Below are positions 1-9,657 of a stretch of 64,000 nt of DNA, piece by piece; within the stretch, counting starts at the first letter, position 1; every line of letters begins with the position of its first letter. This DNA is from Cotesia glomerata. Its lineage: Eukaryota > Arthropoda > Insecta > Hymenoptera > Braconidae. The translations under genes and the position numbers were made by a program. The DNA lies in assembly GCF_020080835.1 (NCBI RefSeq), contig NC_058160.1, forward strand, positions 16,665,152 through 16,729,151. Direction: 5' to 3'. A model generated the notes under the pieces. That model searched no databases. It was given only the letters and a program-made list of their open reading frames with translations, and was not told the origin of the DNA.

Positions 1-318
1 TATATAATAAAAAATTAAAAAATCCAAGTCACCGATATGATTGTATATGATTTTCGGAAATTAAAAAAAATTTTGTTGTAAATTTAAAAATTAAAAGAAA
101 CAATTTTGGAACGTACTTGGTGTGCGTCATTGTGTACTTCAATTTTTTTTAAAAGTCCTAGTAGATAGATTTTAAGAATTTCATAAAAAGTGAAATATTT
201 CGTAACCACGCACACTACTCATTTGGTGGTGTTTAAATTATTTATTTTATTTTATAAATTTAAATTTTTAATTTTTTAATTAAATTATTAATATATTATA
301 TATAATTATTATATATAT
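1..318. other. AT-rich intergenic DNA
   Basis: This stretch is almost pure A/T with long homopolymer runs. I see no gene, RNA or bounded repeat in it. Confidence 0.6.
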
Positions 319-600
319 ATTTTTTACAAATATAAATAATGCTGTAAAGCGGGAAAGAATAGGAGTTACGGTAATTATTACGTAAAGCGTTCCACATTCA
401 CGTAACAGGATATTGGTAGGAAAAGATTGAGAAAGGAATTTGGAGAGGATCATCTTAATGTGAGTTTATAGAATATGCGAGAAAAAATTATTAGATAGCT
501 CGCACTGGGATTCGAACCCAGAACCTTCCGAAGAGATGTCAACTACTCTACCATTTGAGCTATCCGGTCTATACTAAATTTCCTTTCGCTTATTCGTAAT
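319..600 (-). repeat. tRNA-like repeat unit, copy S1
   Basis: One copy of a unit of about 314 bp that recurs near 25.3, 31.4 and 31.6 kb. On the minus strand, 494-569 has a tRNA-like head with a perfect B box (GGTTCGAATCC), an A-box-like TAGCTCAAATGG and a good T arm. The acceptor strands do not pair, so it is not a working tRNA. A tRNA-derived SINE or a pol III-bearing satellite unit are the two readings. Confidence 0.75.
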
Positions 601-955
601 ATAATAAATATTAATATACATATATAAATTATTAATTAAAATTTAAATTATTAATTCGCTTCAAATATATATTTTGCTCCTATTACCGTTTGTAGAAATC
701 TTGAACTTGTTAATAATATAAAACATTATTTATTCTAATAAAATTTTATATGAGTTATGATAGTATAACCTTAATTGTCACTCTTAAAGTGTCAGTAACT
801 GGGCTCATTACCTTATACAAAATGAAAATAATAGTTCTAACGTAAATGATAATGTGCCCGCTTGATAAAAAATAATAAACCTTACATTTATCCTAATACT
901 CCTGATTCTTTATTTTACTAATTGACTATATATGTCTCAATCTCTCGTAGCCTAC
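601..955. other. AT-rich intergenic DNA
   Basis: No coding frame, RNA gene or recognisable repeat is visible between the tRNA-like repeat and the MITE. Confidence 0.5.
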
Positions 956-1113
956 CCCTGATTAAAAATACTCATTAAAGAGTATTGAAAATTATGAAAT
1001 TTGAGTTGTTTTCAATAATCCTAATTCTTTTTTTATGTATTTATAAATATAAAGTTTACATGAAGCGACTGTTTATTTTTTCAATACTTTTCAATAAGTA
1101 TTTTTAATCAGGG
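956..1113. mobile_element. MITE with about 36-bp terminal inverted repeats
   Basis: The left end begins CCCTGATTAAAAATACTCAT and the right end is its near-perfect reverse complement ending ATTTTTAATCAGGG. The 158-bp element has no coding capacity. I could not settle a target duplication, so its superfamily is unknown. Confidence 0.65.
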
Positions 1114-1164
1114 ACTCTTCAGAAGTTTCACTTCTACCATGTGTGACTTGCACACACACACACA

Positions 1165-1645
1165 TTTTTTTTTTTTTTTTTTTTTAACTTAGGCGGGGGA
1201 ATCCCTTTTACGGATTCCAGGCATAGCTGTTCAGCCTGGATATGTGGCGGCTCGACACAGCGTCATACTAAAACTCGACGCTAACGCCCCTACCCACTAA
1301 ACCCTAAACCCCTTTTCTTCTTTCCTCTAATCCCTCATAGAAACCGCCGTCAGGCATTACTTCGTGAGGGGAGGATCTAGCTACTGCTATTCCTTCTGGT
1401 GGCTAAGGTGTTATTTTTCCTTCCTTCTAGTTTCTGTCATTTGGTAAACGTGCTTGTGGCGTTCCAAGTAGCTTCGGATGACAGCATTTCTTCTACTATT
1501 GACTCTGGTGTGATTTTTTTGTTCAGGATCTTCTCTAACTCATCTCACTGTGGGTTAAAACGAGGGCACTCAAAGAAAACATGCTCTGCATTTTCAGCAA
1601 CTCTTGGGCAAGACGGATACTCTGGGGAATTATCGTCTGTATATG
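1165..1645 (-). mobile_element. 5'-truncated R1-clade non-LTR retrotransposon, 3' end
   Basis: Read on the minus strand, this piece encodes the end of a LINE ORF2, including the C-terminal zinc-finger-like motif ENAEHVFFECPRF preceded by a Cys pair. That motif is typical of R1-type elements. It has in-frame stops, then a 3' UTR and a 22-base poly(A) tail, seen as poly(T) at 1165-1186. Only about 480 bp of the element is left. The 5' break lies at a TG/CG microsatellite. Confidence 0.75.
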
Positions 1646-1687
1646 TGTGTGTGCGCGCGCGCGTGTGTGTGTGTGTGTGTGTGTGTG
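1643..1687. repeat. TG/CG microsatellite
   Basis: A run of TG with a short CG core joins the R1 fragment to repeat family F. A similar TG run sits inside the F copy near 28.8 kb, so it may belong to that family. Confidence 0.85.
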
Positions 1688-2300
1688 GATGTATGTAAAC
1701 CTCTCATAACTTTTGAGCGGCTTGACCGATTTGATCGCGGTTGATGCCATTCGAAAGGGCTTGACCAAACTTAGATTTTGAATATACTTTGGAACGATTC
1801 GGACCAGTAAATTTTGAGAAATCGCAAAAAAACTACAAAAAAAATTTTTTGAAAAGTGGTTTTTTTTGAATAACTTTTAAACGGCTTTACCGATCAATTC
1901 CAAAAACTAATCAGCTCTTAATATCGAAAAACCGCGTCGATCGCCGTCAGTCGGGTGAAAAGCAGTTTTCACCTCGCAGATTCGTTCGTGAGTTATCGTT
2001 GTTGAAAGAAAACTGAAAACAGTGTTTTTTCGGAATTACTCCAAAATTTTTTGCTTTATCAATTTAAACTTGAAAATTCTTTATGGTACTTAAAAAACTT
2101 CTTCGAATGCCACCAACCACTTAAAAATCGGTTCATTCATTCAAAAGTTATTGCGATTTGAAAATTCAAAAAAAAGTGTTTTATCAAACATCTACCAAAC
2201 TTTTGAGCTCGAAGAGCTCAAAAACGTCATAAGTGCAATTTCAAGCGTTTATGTATAGAATTGGTGGGAAGTTGCAGGGATGGCCTTCAAGGTCAACCGT
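1688..2300 (+). repeat. Dispersed repeat family F, copy F1
   Basis: The sequence starting at TCTCATAACTTTTGAGCGG recurs with moderate divergence at 28.82-29.38 kb, with fragments near 31.25 and 36.9 kb and in reverse at 60.34 kb. The family ends in a shared signature, GGGATGGCCTTCAAGGTCAA. It is non-coding, and small open frames in it are not conserved between copies. Confidence 0.7.
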
Positions 2301-2835
2301 TTCCCTGATTTTTTTTCTTTAAAATTCTCCAGTTCAGAGGCATTTCATGGCATAATCTCGACAATCAATAGGTTTTGTATAGAATTGAACGTTCTACAAA
2401 AAAGCCCATTACGGCAAAGTCGTAACTCATACGCGCGAGGTAATATGGGTCACTTAACTCAATTTTTTGATAAAATTGAGGTATTTTTGTCTCTATTTTG
2501 TGAAGAATTAGAGATACATGAAAAACGTAAATAAAAAACTTGTAGGAAATTTAATTTTCTACAAAAAAGTTACTGTAAACTACACCGCTGACTTTGATAT
2601 TTCGTGAGATATTGGGCTTTTTAATTAAAATAGTATGGAATTTCAATGGTTTTTTGAACTAAATTGTCAAAATTATTAATTCTTCATTCAGAACTTTAAA
2701 TTTTATATTTAGAAATGGATAGCTATTAAAAAAATATCTATGCCTAGATACAATTTGATCACAAAAAATTCAAATAATTTATTTAACGATGGTTTCAATA
2801 GATTATAAAAATGTAAGGGATAACAAAATATTAAA

Positions 2836-4613
2836 TTACAGTAAATATAGCTGACCCGGGTCAGCATGTGATTTAGTAATAAAATTTATTAATAACTTCA
2901 GCTTTTGTCTAAACACACGTGCTGTAATGTCATGACGATGTATTGCATTTTGGCCAGGCAACAGCAAAGATGTAATCTCTGGCCATTTTGGATTACATGT
3001 GTTCGTGATAAATAAACACAGTCGTCCATATTTGCGCACAAAAGTCAGAGCATCCTGTATATACTCTTGCATATGACGTGGACTGCCTACGTACGATGAT
3101 GGTAGAATGACAGAGTTACCAATTTCGGCGGCATCGGCGTTGTTGACAATAGCGTCTCGCAAGTGAATGTACTCTCCCACCCGTAGCTTGAGTTGATTAT
3201 ATCGTATCGTAGTCGTTCGCCTTCTATCTTCGCGTACATGTCGACCATGAATTGTTGTTAAAGCTCTCGAAATCGTAGAATGACGTTATCCGGCCCGCGT
3301 CTAATCATCAATCTATACGCATAAGAATCTTTCGAGCTAACGTTCTTGTTTGTTTCGGCTCCTGTAATAATATATTCATAAATATTAATTTAAGTTAATT
3401 GCGTTTAATAATTTAATTGTTTTGTTAAAAGTGTAATAATCAAATTCATAATAAATGAAGTACCTGATACGGGATCTCGTTGTTTAATATTTATGCTATA
3501 TCCGTCTTGTCCCTTCCAGAAGATTAGCGGATATTAGATAGCGTCATATGAACGGTGTGTATCAGCAATGAACTGAAGATTATTATTTCTCCTACGAATC
3601 ACAATTTCTCGTGCACCTGTAGGATCGCCAACCATGATTCCAGCAACGTCGTCAGCAACAGGTGCATTGAATCTACGAATGTGTTTTCCAGCTGGTGTTT
3701 TATCAGGATTAATAACAATAGCGTGATTATCGCTTTCTAATTTGTTCATGTGGGATTTGAATATTTTCAACAATTCATTATGCTCATTCAATAGAGCATC
3801 CAGCTCGCTGACGATGCGTCTAGCAAAGAATGAATCAAGGTTATTGTAGCCACAACGTGCATCCACCCGATTGGCTAGTGCGCTTCCGGAGTCCTCGCCG
3901 CCCATAAAGTAGATTTGTAAAAATTTATGTGGTTCGTTTGGCATTGGCAGCAATGAGCCTATTTTATGATAAACTTGGCCTCTGATTTTAAATGTAGAAT
4001 TGTATTGTTGACCATTTGCATTAGTATTTTGAACTATTTCTGTTGCTTTGAACGATGTCATTTGAAAGCATGAGTTGAATGTTCGAATGGACTTCAGGAA
4101 CACGTTAGAATCTGGATCTGTTCCGATAAGCAAACCGTTCAATGGTTCCGGTGGTGTTTCAATTACAGGTAGTTGTACCTTCCCTGACGCGCAACACATC
4201 CCGGCTGGTTCATTTTTGAATTTCAAAGCATCACAATACGGGCATTCTTTGTCCATAGCACCAATTACTACTTTTGAATGAGCATAATATTCAATATCGG
4301 GCTCATACTGGAATGCTAGACGCAGAAATGATGTAGCTACAAATGCTCGATGTGCCTGTTGGCGTTGTTGGTCATTCGCTCTGCGTCTATTGACAGTAAA
4401 ACGGTGTGATTGTCGTTGTTCTAATCTCATGACTTCATTGAGTTCAGCTCGTGTATCGTCTGATTGTTCTTGACGCAATTGCGCCATTCTCACACGCGCT
4501 CCAGTATTTTCTTCCTGAACTTGGTCTTCGGTTCTTTGGGCTCTTCTATTTCGAATGCTTCTAGATTTATTTGTATCACGGCTCAAATTGGCCCCTTTGC
4601 GTTTTGTTGGCAT
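2836..4613 (-). pseudogene. Helitron Rep/helicase N-terminal part, truncated
   Basis: The first exon, 4613-3464, opens with ATG at 4613 and a basic, Arg/Gln-rich N-terminus. It carries the Helitron-typical block GMCCASGKVQLP followed by PEPLNGLL and later the signature THRSYDAI. A stop interrupts the frame at about 3535. The frame then runs to a GT-AG intron (3362-3463), and continues in a second exon with VDMYAKIEGERL, EYIHLRDAI and the TNTCNPKWPEI block. A further frameshift is needed near 3180. Homology stops just before the expected HUH nuclease motif, at a perfect palindrome. Full-length Helitron proteins exceed 1,200 residues, so this copy cannot function. It sits between the arms of element E2. 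Confidence 0.85.
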
Positions 4614-5459
4614 TGTTCACTGTACAATACAAAACACACATGAATAGAACTGATTGAATTATTTAATTATTATATTAATCATTTATTTTATCTTTGATTA
4701 CATTGAATATACATGTAAAAATTAGATAGTTTCACGAAAGCGAAAAATTTTATGTTTCTTAATTATATCGAAAATACATATTGTTAGAAATAGTGAAAAA
4801 AAAAATTCTGTCGAAGTTAGAGCTCTTATAAGTAAACACAAAAAAAAATTTCCCAATTGTAATAAAAATCTAACTTTCATCGAATCCGTTTTTTACCATT
4901 TCCAACAATATTTTCGTTATAAATAAGAAAGAATAATTTTTGATTTTATAATAATCGTAAAAAATAATTTATACTTACAACTCAATAGCCGTTGTTTGCG
5001 GGAACTCGTGACACGTGTTGAGTATTTTAGAGGTTATGTAAGTCACTTAATTAACTGATTGTGCGATTTACACTCAAAATTAATAATTTTATTAGTTATT
5101 AATAATTAATTATATTCAATAATATTAGTTATTAATAAATAAATAATAAAGTTACTCGAGAATATATTTGATATGAGAGTTACACTGAGATAGTAAAAAT
5201 GTTTAACTACTACGCTTGAAGCATAAACACTAATAATAGCCGAAAACTGTAGAGGTAACATCCCCACTCCGTGCTGTTTACAGGGTGAGAAGTGACACCG
5301 GTAGATACACTGAGGGGATAACTTACCAAGTGATAATAATTGATGTTATCGAGCAGGATCGAAAATGATAAAATTATGAAAATGACTATTAAAAAGCAAG
5401 GGTTGGTGATAAAAAAGTGCAAATTTAGAGTTGTATGTATTTTTTGATGATACATAATA
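4614..5459. other. AT-rich DNA upstream of the Helitron fragment
   Basis: This is AT-rich sequence with no convincing gene. It may hold the Helitron 5' flank, but I see no recognisable 5' terminus like those at 6347 or 14311. Confidence 0.4.
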
Positions 5460-5670
5460 AAAAAATAAAAAAAAAAAACAATTTTATCAAAAAATTGAAA
5501 AAAAAATTTTTGGGGTGAACACCCCTTATCACTTAGAGGTTAGAAAAATAGTAGCCGATTCTCAGGCTTACTGAATATGCATAAAAAATTTTATGAGAAT
5601 CGGTCAAGCCGTTTCAGAGGAGTATGGGAACGAACATTGTGACACGAGAATTTTATATATTAGATATTCT
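5460..5670 (+). mobile_element. RTE-like LINE or SINE 3' end
   Basis: The segment containing GAGAATCGGTCAAGCCGTTT, then GGAACGAACATTGTGACACG and a terminal TATATATTAGAT, resembles the conserved 3' tail of RTE-type retrotransposons and of SINEs that borrow it. No coding sequence remains. The call rests on pattern recognition of the tail only. Confidence 0.5.
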
Positions 5671-6272
5671 TTGTGTTATTCATATACATTTTATTTTTAC
5701 TCCAGTTATATGCACATTGAATTATTAAGAAAAAATTAAAATAATCAGAATTTATAAAAAAAATAAAAAAAAAATCAGAACGTCTTTTTTTAAATTTTTT
5801 ATGTCTGAATTTCAGTTTTAAAATTTTCAGTTATTTAACTTTTGATCAATTGAAACTCAATTAATAATTAATTAATGATTTATGTGACAATAGAATATGA
5901 GAAATGAATAATTATGACTATTTAGCTCAAAAAACAAATAAAATTCCATACTACCTTAACTAAAAAGCCCAATATCTCACGAAATATCAAAGTTAGCGAT
6001 TTAGTTTACAGTCACTTTTTTGTAGCAAATTAAATTTTCTGCAAATTGTTTATTTACGTTTTTCATGTATCTCTACTTCTTCACAAAATAGAGGCACAAA
6101 AATAATCAAAGTTCCTGTGTATTTTAAATGGAAAATCTTCACATGCTCCGGTCGAGTACTTAATTTTAATATTAAGGGCTCAAACTTTCAGGGAATTTTT
6201 TTGGGGATATTTCCAAGAAAATTTCGAGATGGGAGTGAAAAAAAAAATAGTCGCAAAAAAAAAGCTCCCTAA

Positions 6273-6274
6273 TA

Positions 6275-6335
<61 letters not shown>

Positions 6336-6346
6336 TATTATTATCT
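6273..6346. repeat. (TA)n microsatellite at Helitron A 5' border
   Basis: A long TA run lies between element E2 and Helitron A. Similar TA runs mark the 5' borders of the other Helitrons in the window. Confidence 0.85.
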
Positions 6347-6601
6347 TCTTATATATATAAGCGAAATACCACTCACTCACTCATCACGAGATCTCCGAAA
6401 CTATTCGCCCGATTGACTTGAAATTTAGCATAGTTACTCCATTCGTGATGTAGACGCTCACTAAGAACGTATTTTACGCAATTCCTAGCCAAAATGGATT
6501 TTTCGTCTACCATCACGTATGCTACCCCCTCCCCCCTCTCATTCTTCCCCTCCCCTCCCGTGCCTTCTTACTCCATCCCTATATATCTCTCTCTCAACTA
6601 C

Positions 6602-7562
6602 TCAAAACGTCATCTGGTGTTCCGCAGGGATCTGTTCTGGGTCCAATCCTGTTTCTAATAGTCATGAATTCCGTGGCCCAGCGGCTGGTATATTGCAAGC
6701 ATGGTTTGTTTGCTGATGACAAATATATATACTCTCACTTCTTTTTCTATCAGCTACATGATGCTATCTGGAGGGTCAACTCGGATGCACAATCAGTCGC
6801 TGACTGGGCAAGAGACCATGGATTGGAAATCAACCTAGCTAAAACAAAGGCTATAATCTTGGGCTCTAATAGTAAGTTGAAAAAGCTTGAGGACTTGGAT
6901 CTGCCACCAATAGAAGTAAATGGTGTCATGATACCCTACGTTAACTATACCAAGTGCTTAGGTATTCAGCTAAGCAGAAATCTGTCATGGAACTACCACG
7001 TCACTCAGATAGTAAAGTGAACTCAGCTCTGCATTGTCTCAAAGTAAGGAAAAATATCTTTTCAACTCCTATAAGGAAATTACTAGTATCAGCAACCATC
7101 TTACCACTCGTTGACTATTGTTCCGTTGTATTGGTCGACTCAACTTCTGATAACAATTTAAAACTACAACGTGCGATTAACTGCTCTATCAGATTTATTT
7201 TTAATCTCAAAAAAGATGAGCACATTACACCTTTCAGACGTGAGCTGGGATGGCTGTCTGTAAAGTATCGCCGAATGTACTACATGAGCTGTTATTTTTA
7301 CAAGTTACTTCAAGTTGAAAAGCCCAAGTACTTACGAGAGCTATTCATTGAAGACATTGATGTTAGACGTTCCAATAGACTAGCAGCTAAAAAACATACT
7401 TCCTTCAAGATACCTCATTTTGCTACCACCTATATGGAACACTCATTCTTGATCTCCGTGATTCGTCTGTGGGAAGAACTACCAGAAGAAATCGTAAACT
7501 CAAGTAGCAGTGAAGTCTTCAAAAATAAAGTTTTTGACTATTTGCTAAATTTAGACAGTTGA
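6602..7562 (+). pseudogene. LINE reverse transcriptase fragment
   Basis: The frame opens inside the RT domain at the SGVPQGSVLGPILF motif and contains the catalytic-site block FADDKY, preceded by a degraded stretch. The thumb and C-terminal region follow (HGLEINLAKTKAIILG, then LSWNYHVTQIVK). A one-base frameshift near 7018 moves translation to a second frame that runs from about 7019 to the stop at 7562 and includes LPLVDYCSVVL and IRLWEELPEEI. The N-terminal endonuclease and RT fingers are missing, as in a normal 5' truncation. The protein would be inactive. Clade assignment to CR1/L2 or Jockey is tentative. Confidence 0.85.
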
Positions 7563-8125
7563 TAAATTGAACAATTGATAGATTAAATTTGTTGATTACA
7601 GTACTTCTATACTAATTAAAAAATTTAAATTGAGATATTAGTCGAATCAGTTTAGAAAAGTTTAAAATGGTTAAAAGTTTTTGCAATATTATTCTAAAAT
7701 TTAGGTTAAGAACTATGTACTTACATTTAATATTATTATTTTTAAAATGTAAATATTTTGTATTTAAATTGCCATTTGGCCTGTGCCTTGGCATAAATAA
7801 ATTTATCAATCAATCAATCAATCTCTCTAAAATAAAGTTTTTGACTATTTGCTAAATTTAGACAGTTGATAAATTGAACAATTGATAGATTAAATTTGTT
7901 GACTACAGTACTTCTATACTAATTAAAAAATTTAAATTGAGATATTAGTCGAATCAGTTTAGAAAAGTTTAAAATGGTTAAAAGTTTTTGCAATATTATT
8001 CTAAAATTTAGGTTAAGAACTATGTACTTACATTTAATATTATTATTTTTAAAATGTAAATATTTTGTATTTAAATTGCCATTTGGCCTGTGCCTTGGCA
8101 TAAATAAATTTATCAATCAATCAAT
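7522..8125 (+). repeat. Tandem duplication of the LINE 3' UTR (307-bp period)
   Basis: The block beginning AAAATAAAGTTTTTGACTAT at 7522 recurs almost identically at 7829. Each copy ends in repeated TCAA followed by a short CT run. This is either a segmental duplication or a second, very short LINE insertion landing at the tail of the first. Confidence 0.9.
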
Positions 8126-8234
8126 CTCTTTTTTTTTTTTAGAAAATGTCATTTTGATTCGCCAATCTAAGAAACCATCAAGTGGCACCCATCAATTATA
8201 GAACTCACCCCCCCCCCCCGAAACCACCCACGCT

Positions 8235-8335
8235 GATCAACCGTTGCCATGGTTGCCGTTGCAATGGTTACCGTTGCTATGGTTACCGTTGCCATGGATA
8301 CCGTTGCCATGGTTACCGTTGCTATGACAACTGTT
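8235..8335 (+). repeat. 15-bp minisatellite of Helitron A
   Basis: About six imperfect copies of GTTACCGTTGCCATG are present. The same array occurs at the same place in Helitrons B (about 20 copies) and C (about 8 copies). Confidence 0.9.
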
Positions 8336-9447
8336 AAAATAGATAAATTGTAATAACAAGTTCGGTTATAAACTAAATTCAGAGGAATGATTAGAATAAA
8401 AGTAGAAAGTTACTAAATATTAATATTCTATACAATTATTATTCAACAGTATTATTCTATACAATGTTAGGCAAATACATCGATTTTTATCGATTGATTG
8501 TTGGGACAGTAGGAATTCATAATCATACTTTTTTTAAGAAAGAATAGCTAAATCATTAATAACTGAAATAGCTAATATGTATTGGAATGATCATGAAGGT
8601 TGAACTCCATTATATCATAAAACAGATAAATATAATATAAATATTAATGTTGATATTGTTAAATGATTATACTGATTTTAATGATTAAAATTAAAATGGT
8701 AAATTGTGTTTGATGTATCTTCTCTAAAATTTCACAATAATATCGTTAAATTATTATAAAAAAAGGTAGATTTAAGATAATTATTCATAAAATGAATAAT
8801 AATAAATATATTTTTTAATACCACTTAATTTGTGATGAATTTCTTAATTATAAAGATTAAAAATATTCATTTTTATATTTATAAGCACAAATAAATTTAT
8901 TCATTAACTTATCGATGTTAATTTTCAGTAAAATTGATATAATAACATTGTTGTTTATATTCCCAATTAATATGTGATTAATTTGATAATCTTGATCACT
9001 AAAATTCATATTTTATAAATAAATGGCGCTAAGGTAAGAAATAATAATCTGAATTACCAATCTTAATAACGTTATTGAAGTTGGCGCTTAGACAAAAGAA
9101 TAATAACATATTTATTTATGTAATTGATAAAGATATTCAGAGCTGTCAAAACAATTATTTCATAGATAAAAAAAGATATCAAATTTTAATTAATTATCTA
9201 AAAATACATTAGAGTTTTGTTGATATTGCTCTAATTTTTTATAAATTAAATTTACTTCCGTTGTGTTGGTGAGTTTTTATGACATTTTTAATTTCCATTA
9301 ATTTGTTAATGCTTTTTTTAAATTCATATTAATATTTTATTAACGATATTTTCTTTATTTTGATTAAAATTTTTATATTTTTTAAATTCAGGATAAGATT
9401 CAATTATATTGAAAATTTTTATTTATAATATTTAAAAAATTTTTATT
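8336..9447 (+). other. Non-coding Helitron body shared by A, B and C
   Basis: This AT-rich stretch aligns with 14985-15890 in B and 18150-19080 in C up to about 9185, where the autonomous copy departs from its short derivatives. The last 250 bp before the OTU frame are unique to A and could hold its promoter. No promoter motif is certain. Confidence 0.6.
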
Positions 9448-9657
9448 ATGAACGTAGAATATATTTTAATAGGTGGCCATTATATCCCTTTTCGAATTGT
9501 CGAGATTATAGGCGACGGAGAGTGTTTATTCTCTACTCTGTCCCTACTGATATACGGCAACATATCGAAGGCTGACGAAATTCGAAAAGAAATTGTTAAA
9601 CATGTATCGAAAAATTGGACAAGATTTCAATTCGTCACACAAATGCCATCCATTTAA
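9448..9657 (+). pseudogene. OTU-like cysteine protease domain fragment of Helitron A
   Basis: An ATG-started frame of 69 residues contains IVEIIGDGECLFSTLS, matching the Asp-Gly-x-Cys start of OTU deubiquitinase domains (Asp and Cys as catalytic residues), and then DEIRKEIVKHV. OTU domains are known as accessory domains in some animal Helitrons. The frame stops before the catalytic His region, at a perfect 10-bp-arm hairpin (9646-9666) where the Rep reading frame takes over. It is therefore a truncated domain, probably once fused to or just upstream of Rep. Confidence 0.7.

Larger units (their letters stand above)
2300..6272. mobile_element. Long-inverted-repeat element E2, left end truncated
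   Basis: The segment at about 2300-2700 is an inverted copy of about 5930-6272. Both match the terminal repeats of the 5.2-kb element at 19123-24348. The right end reads GCTCCCTAATA, comparable to CACCCTAATA in that element. The left end is cut off by repeat F1, and the right arm lacks an internal block present in the left arm. Between the arms lie a Helitron fragment and a LINE-like 3' end instead of a transposase. Confidence 0.65.
6596..8125 (+). mobile_element. 5'-truncated non-LTR retrotransposon (CR1/Jockey-like) inside Helitron A
   Basis: Helitron A matches B and C up to a CT-rich run at about 6593 and resumes at about 8126, so this 1.5-kb block is an insertion. It holds the RT palm and C-terminal part of a LINE ORF2 and a 3' UTR that ends in a TCAA-repeat tail. 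The last 300 bp occur twice in tandem. Confidence 0.85.

Noticed and set aside
494..569. Functional tRNA gene (also near 25496, 31460 and 31774)
   Set aside because: The B box and T arm are good, but the acceptor strands do not pair and the anticodon loop lacks U33; the whole 314-bp unit is repeated, so it is a tRNA-derived repeat.
1399..1698. 99-codon plus-strand frame
   Set aside because: It lies antisense to an R1 ORF2 relic and runs into a TG microsatellite; the minus-strand zinc-finger motif explains the sequence.
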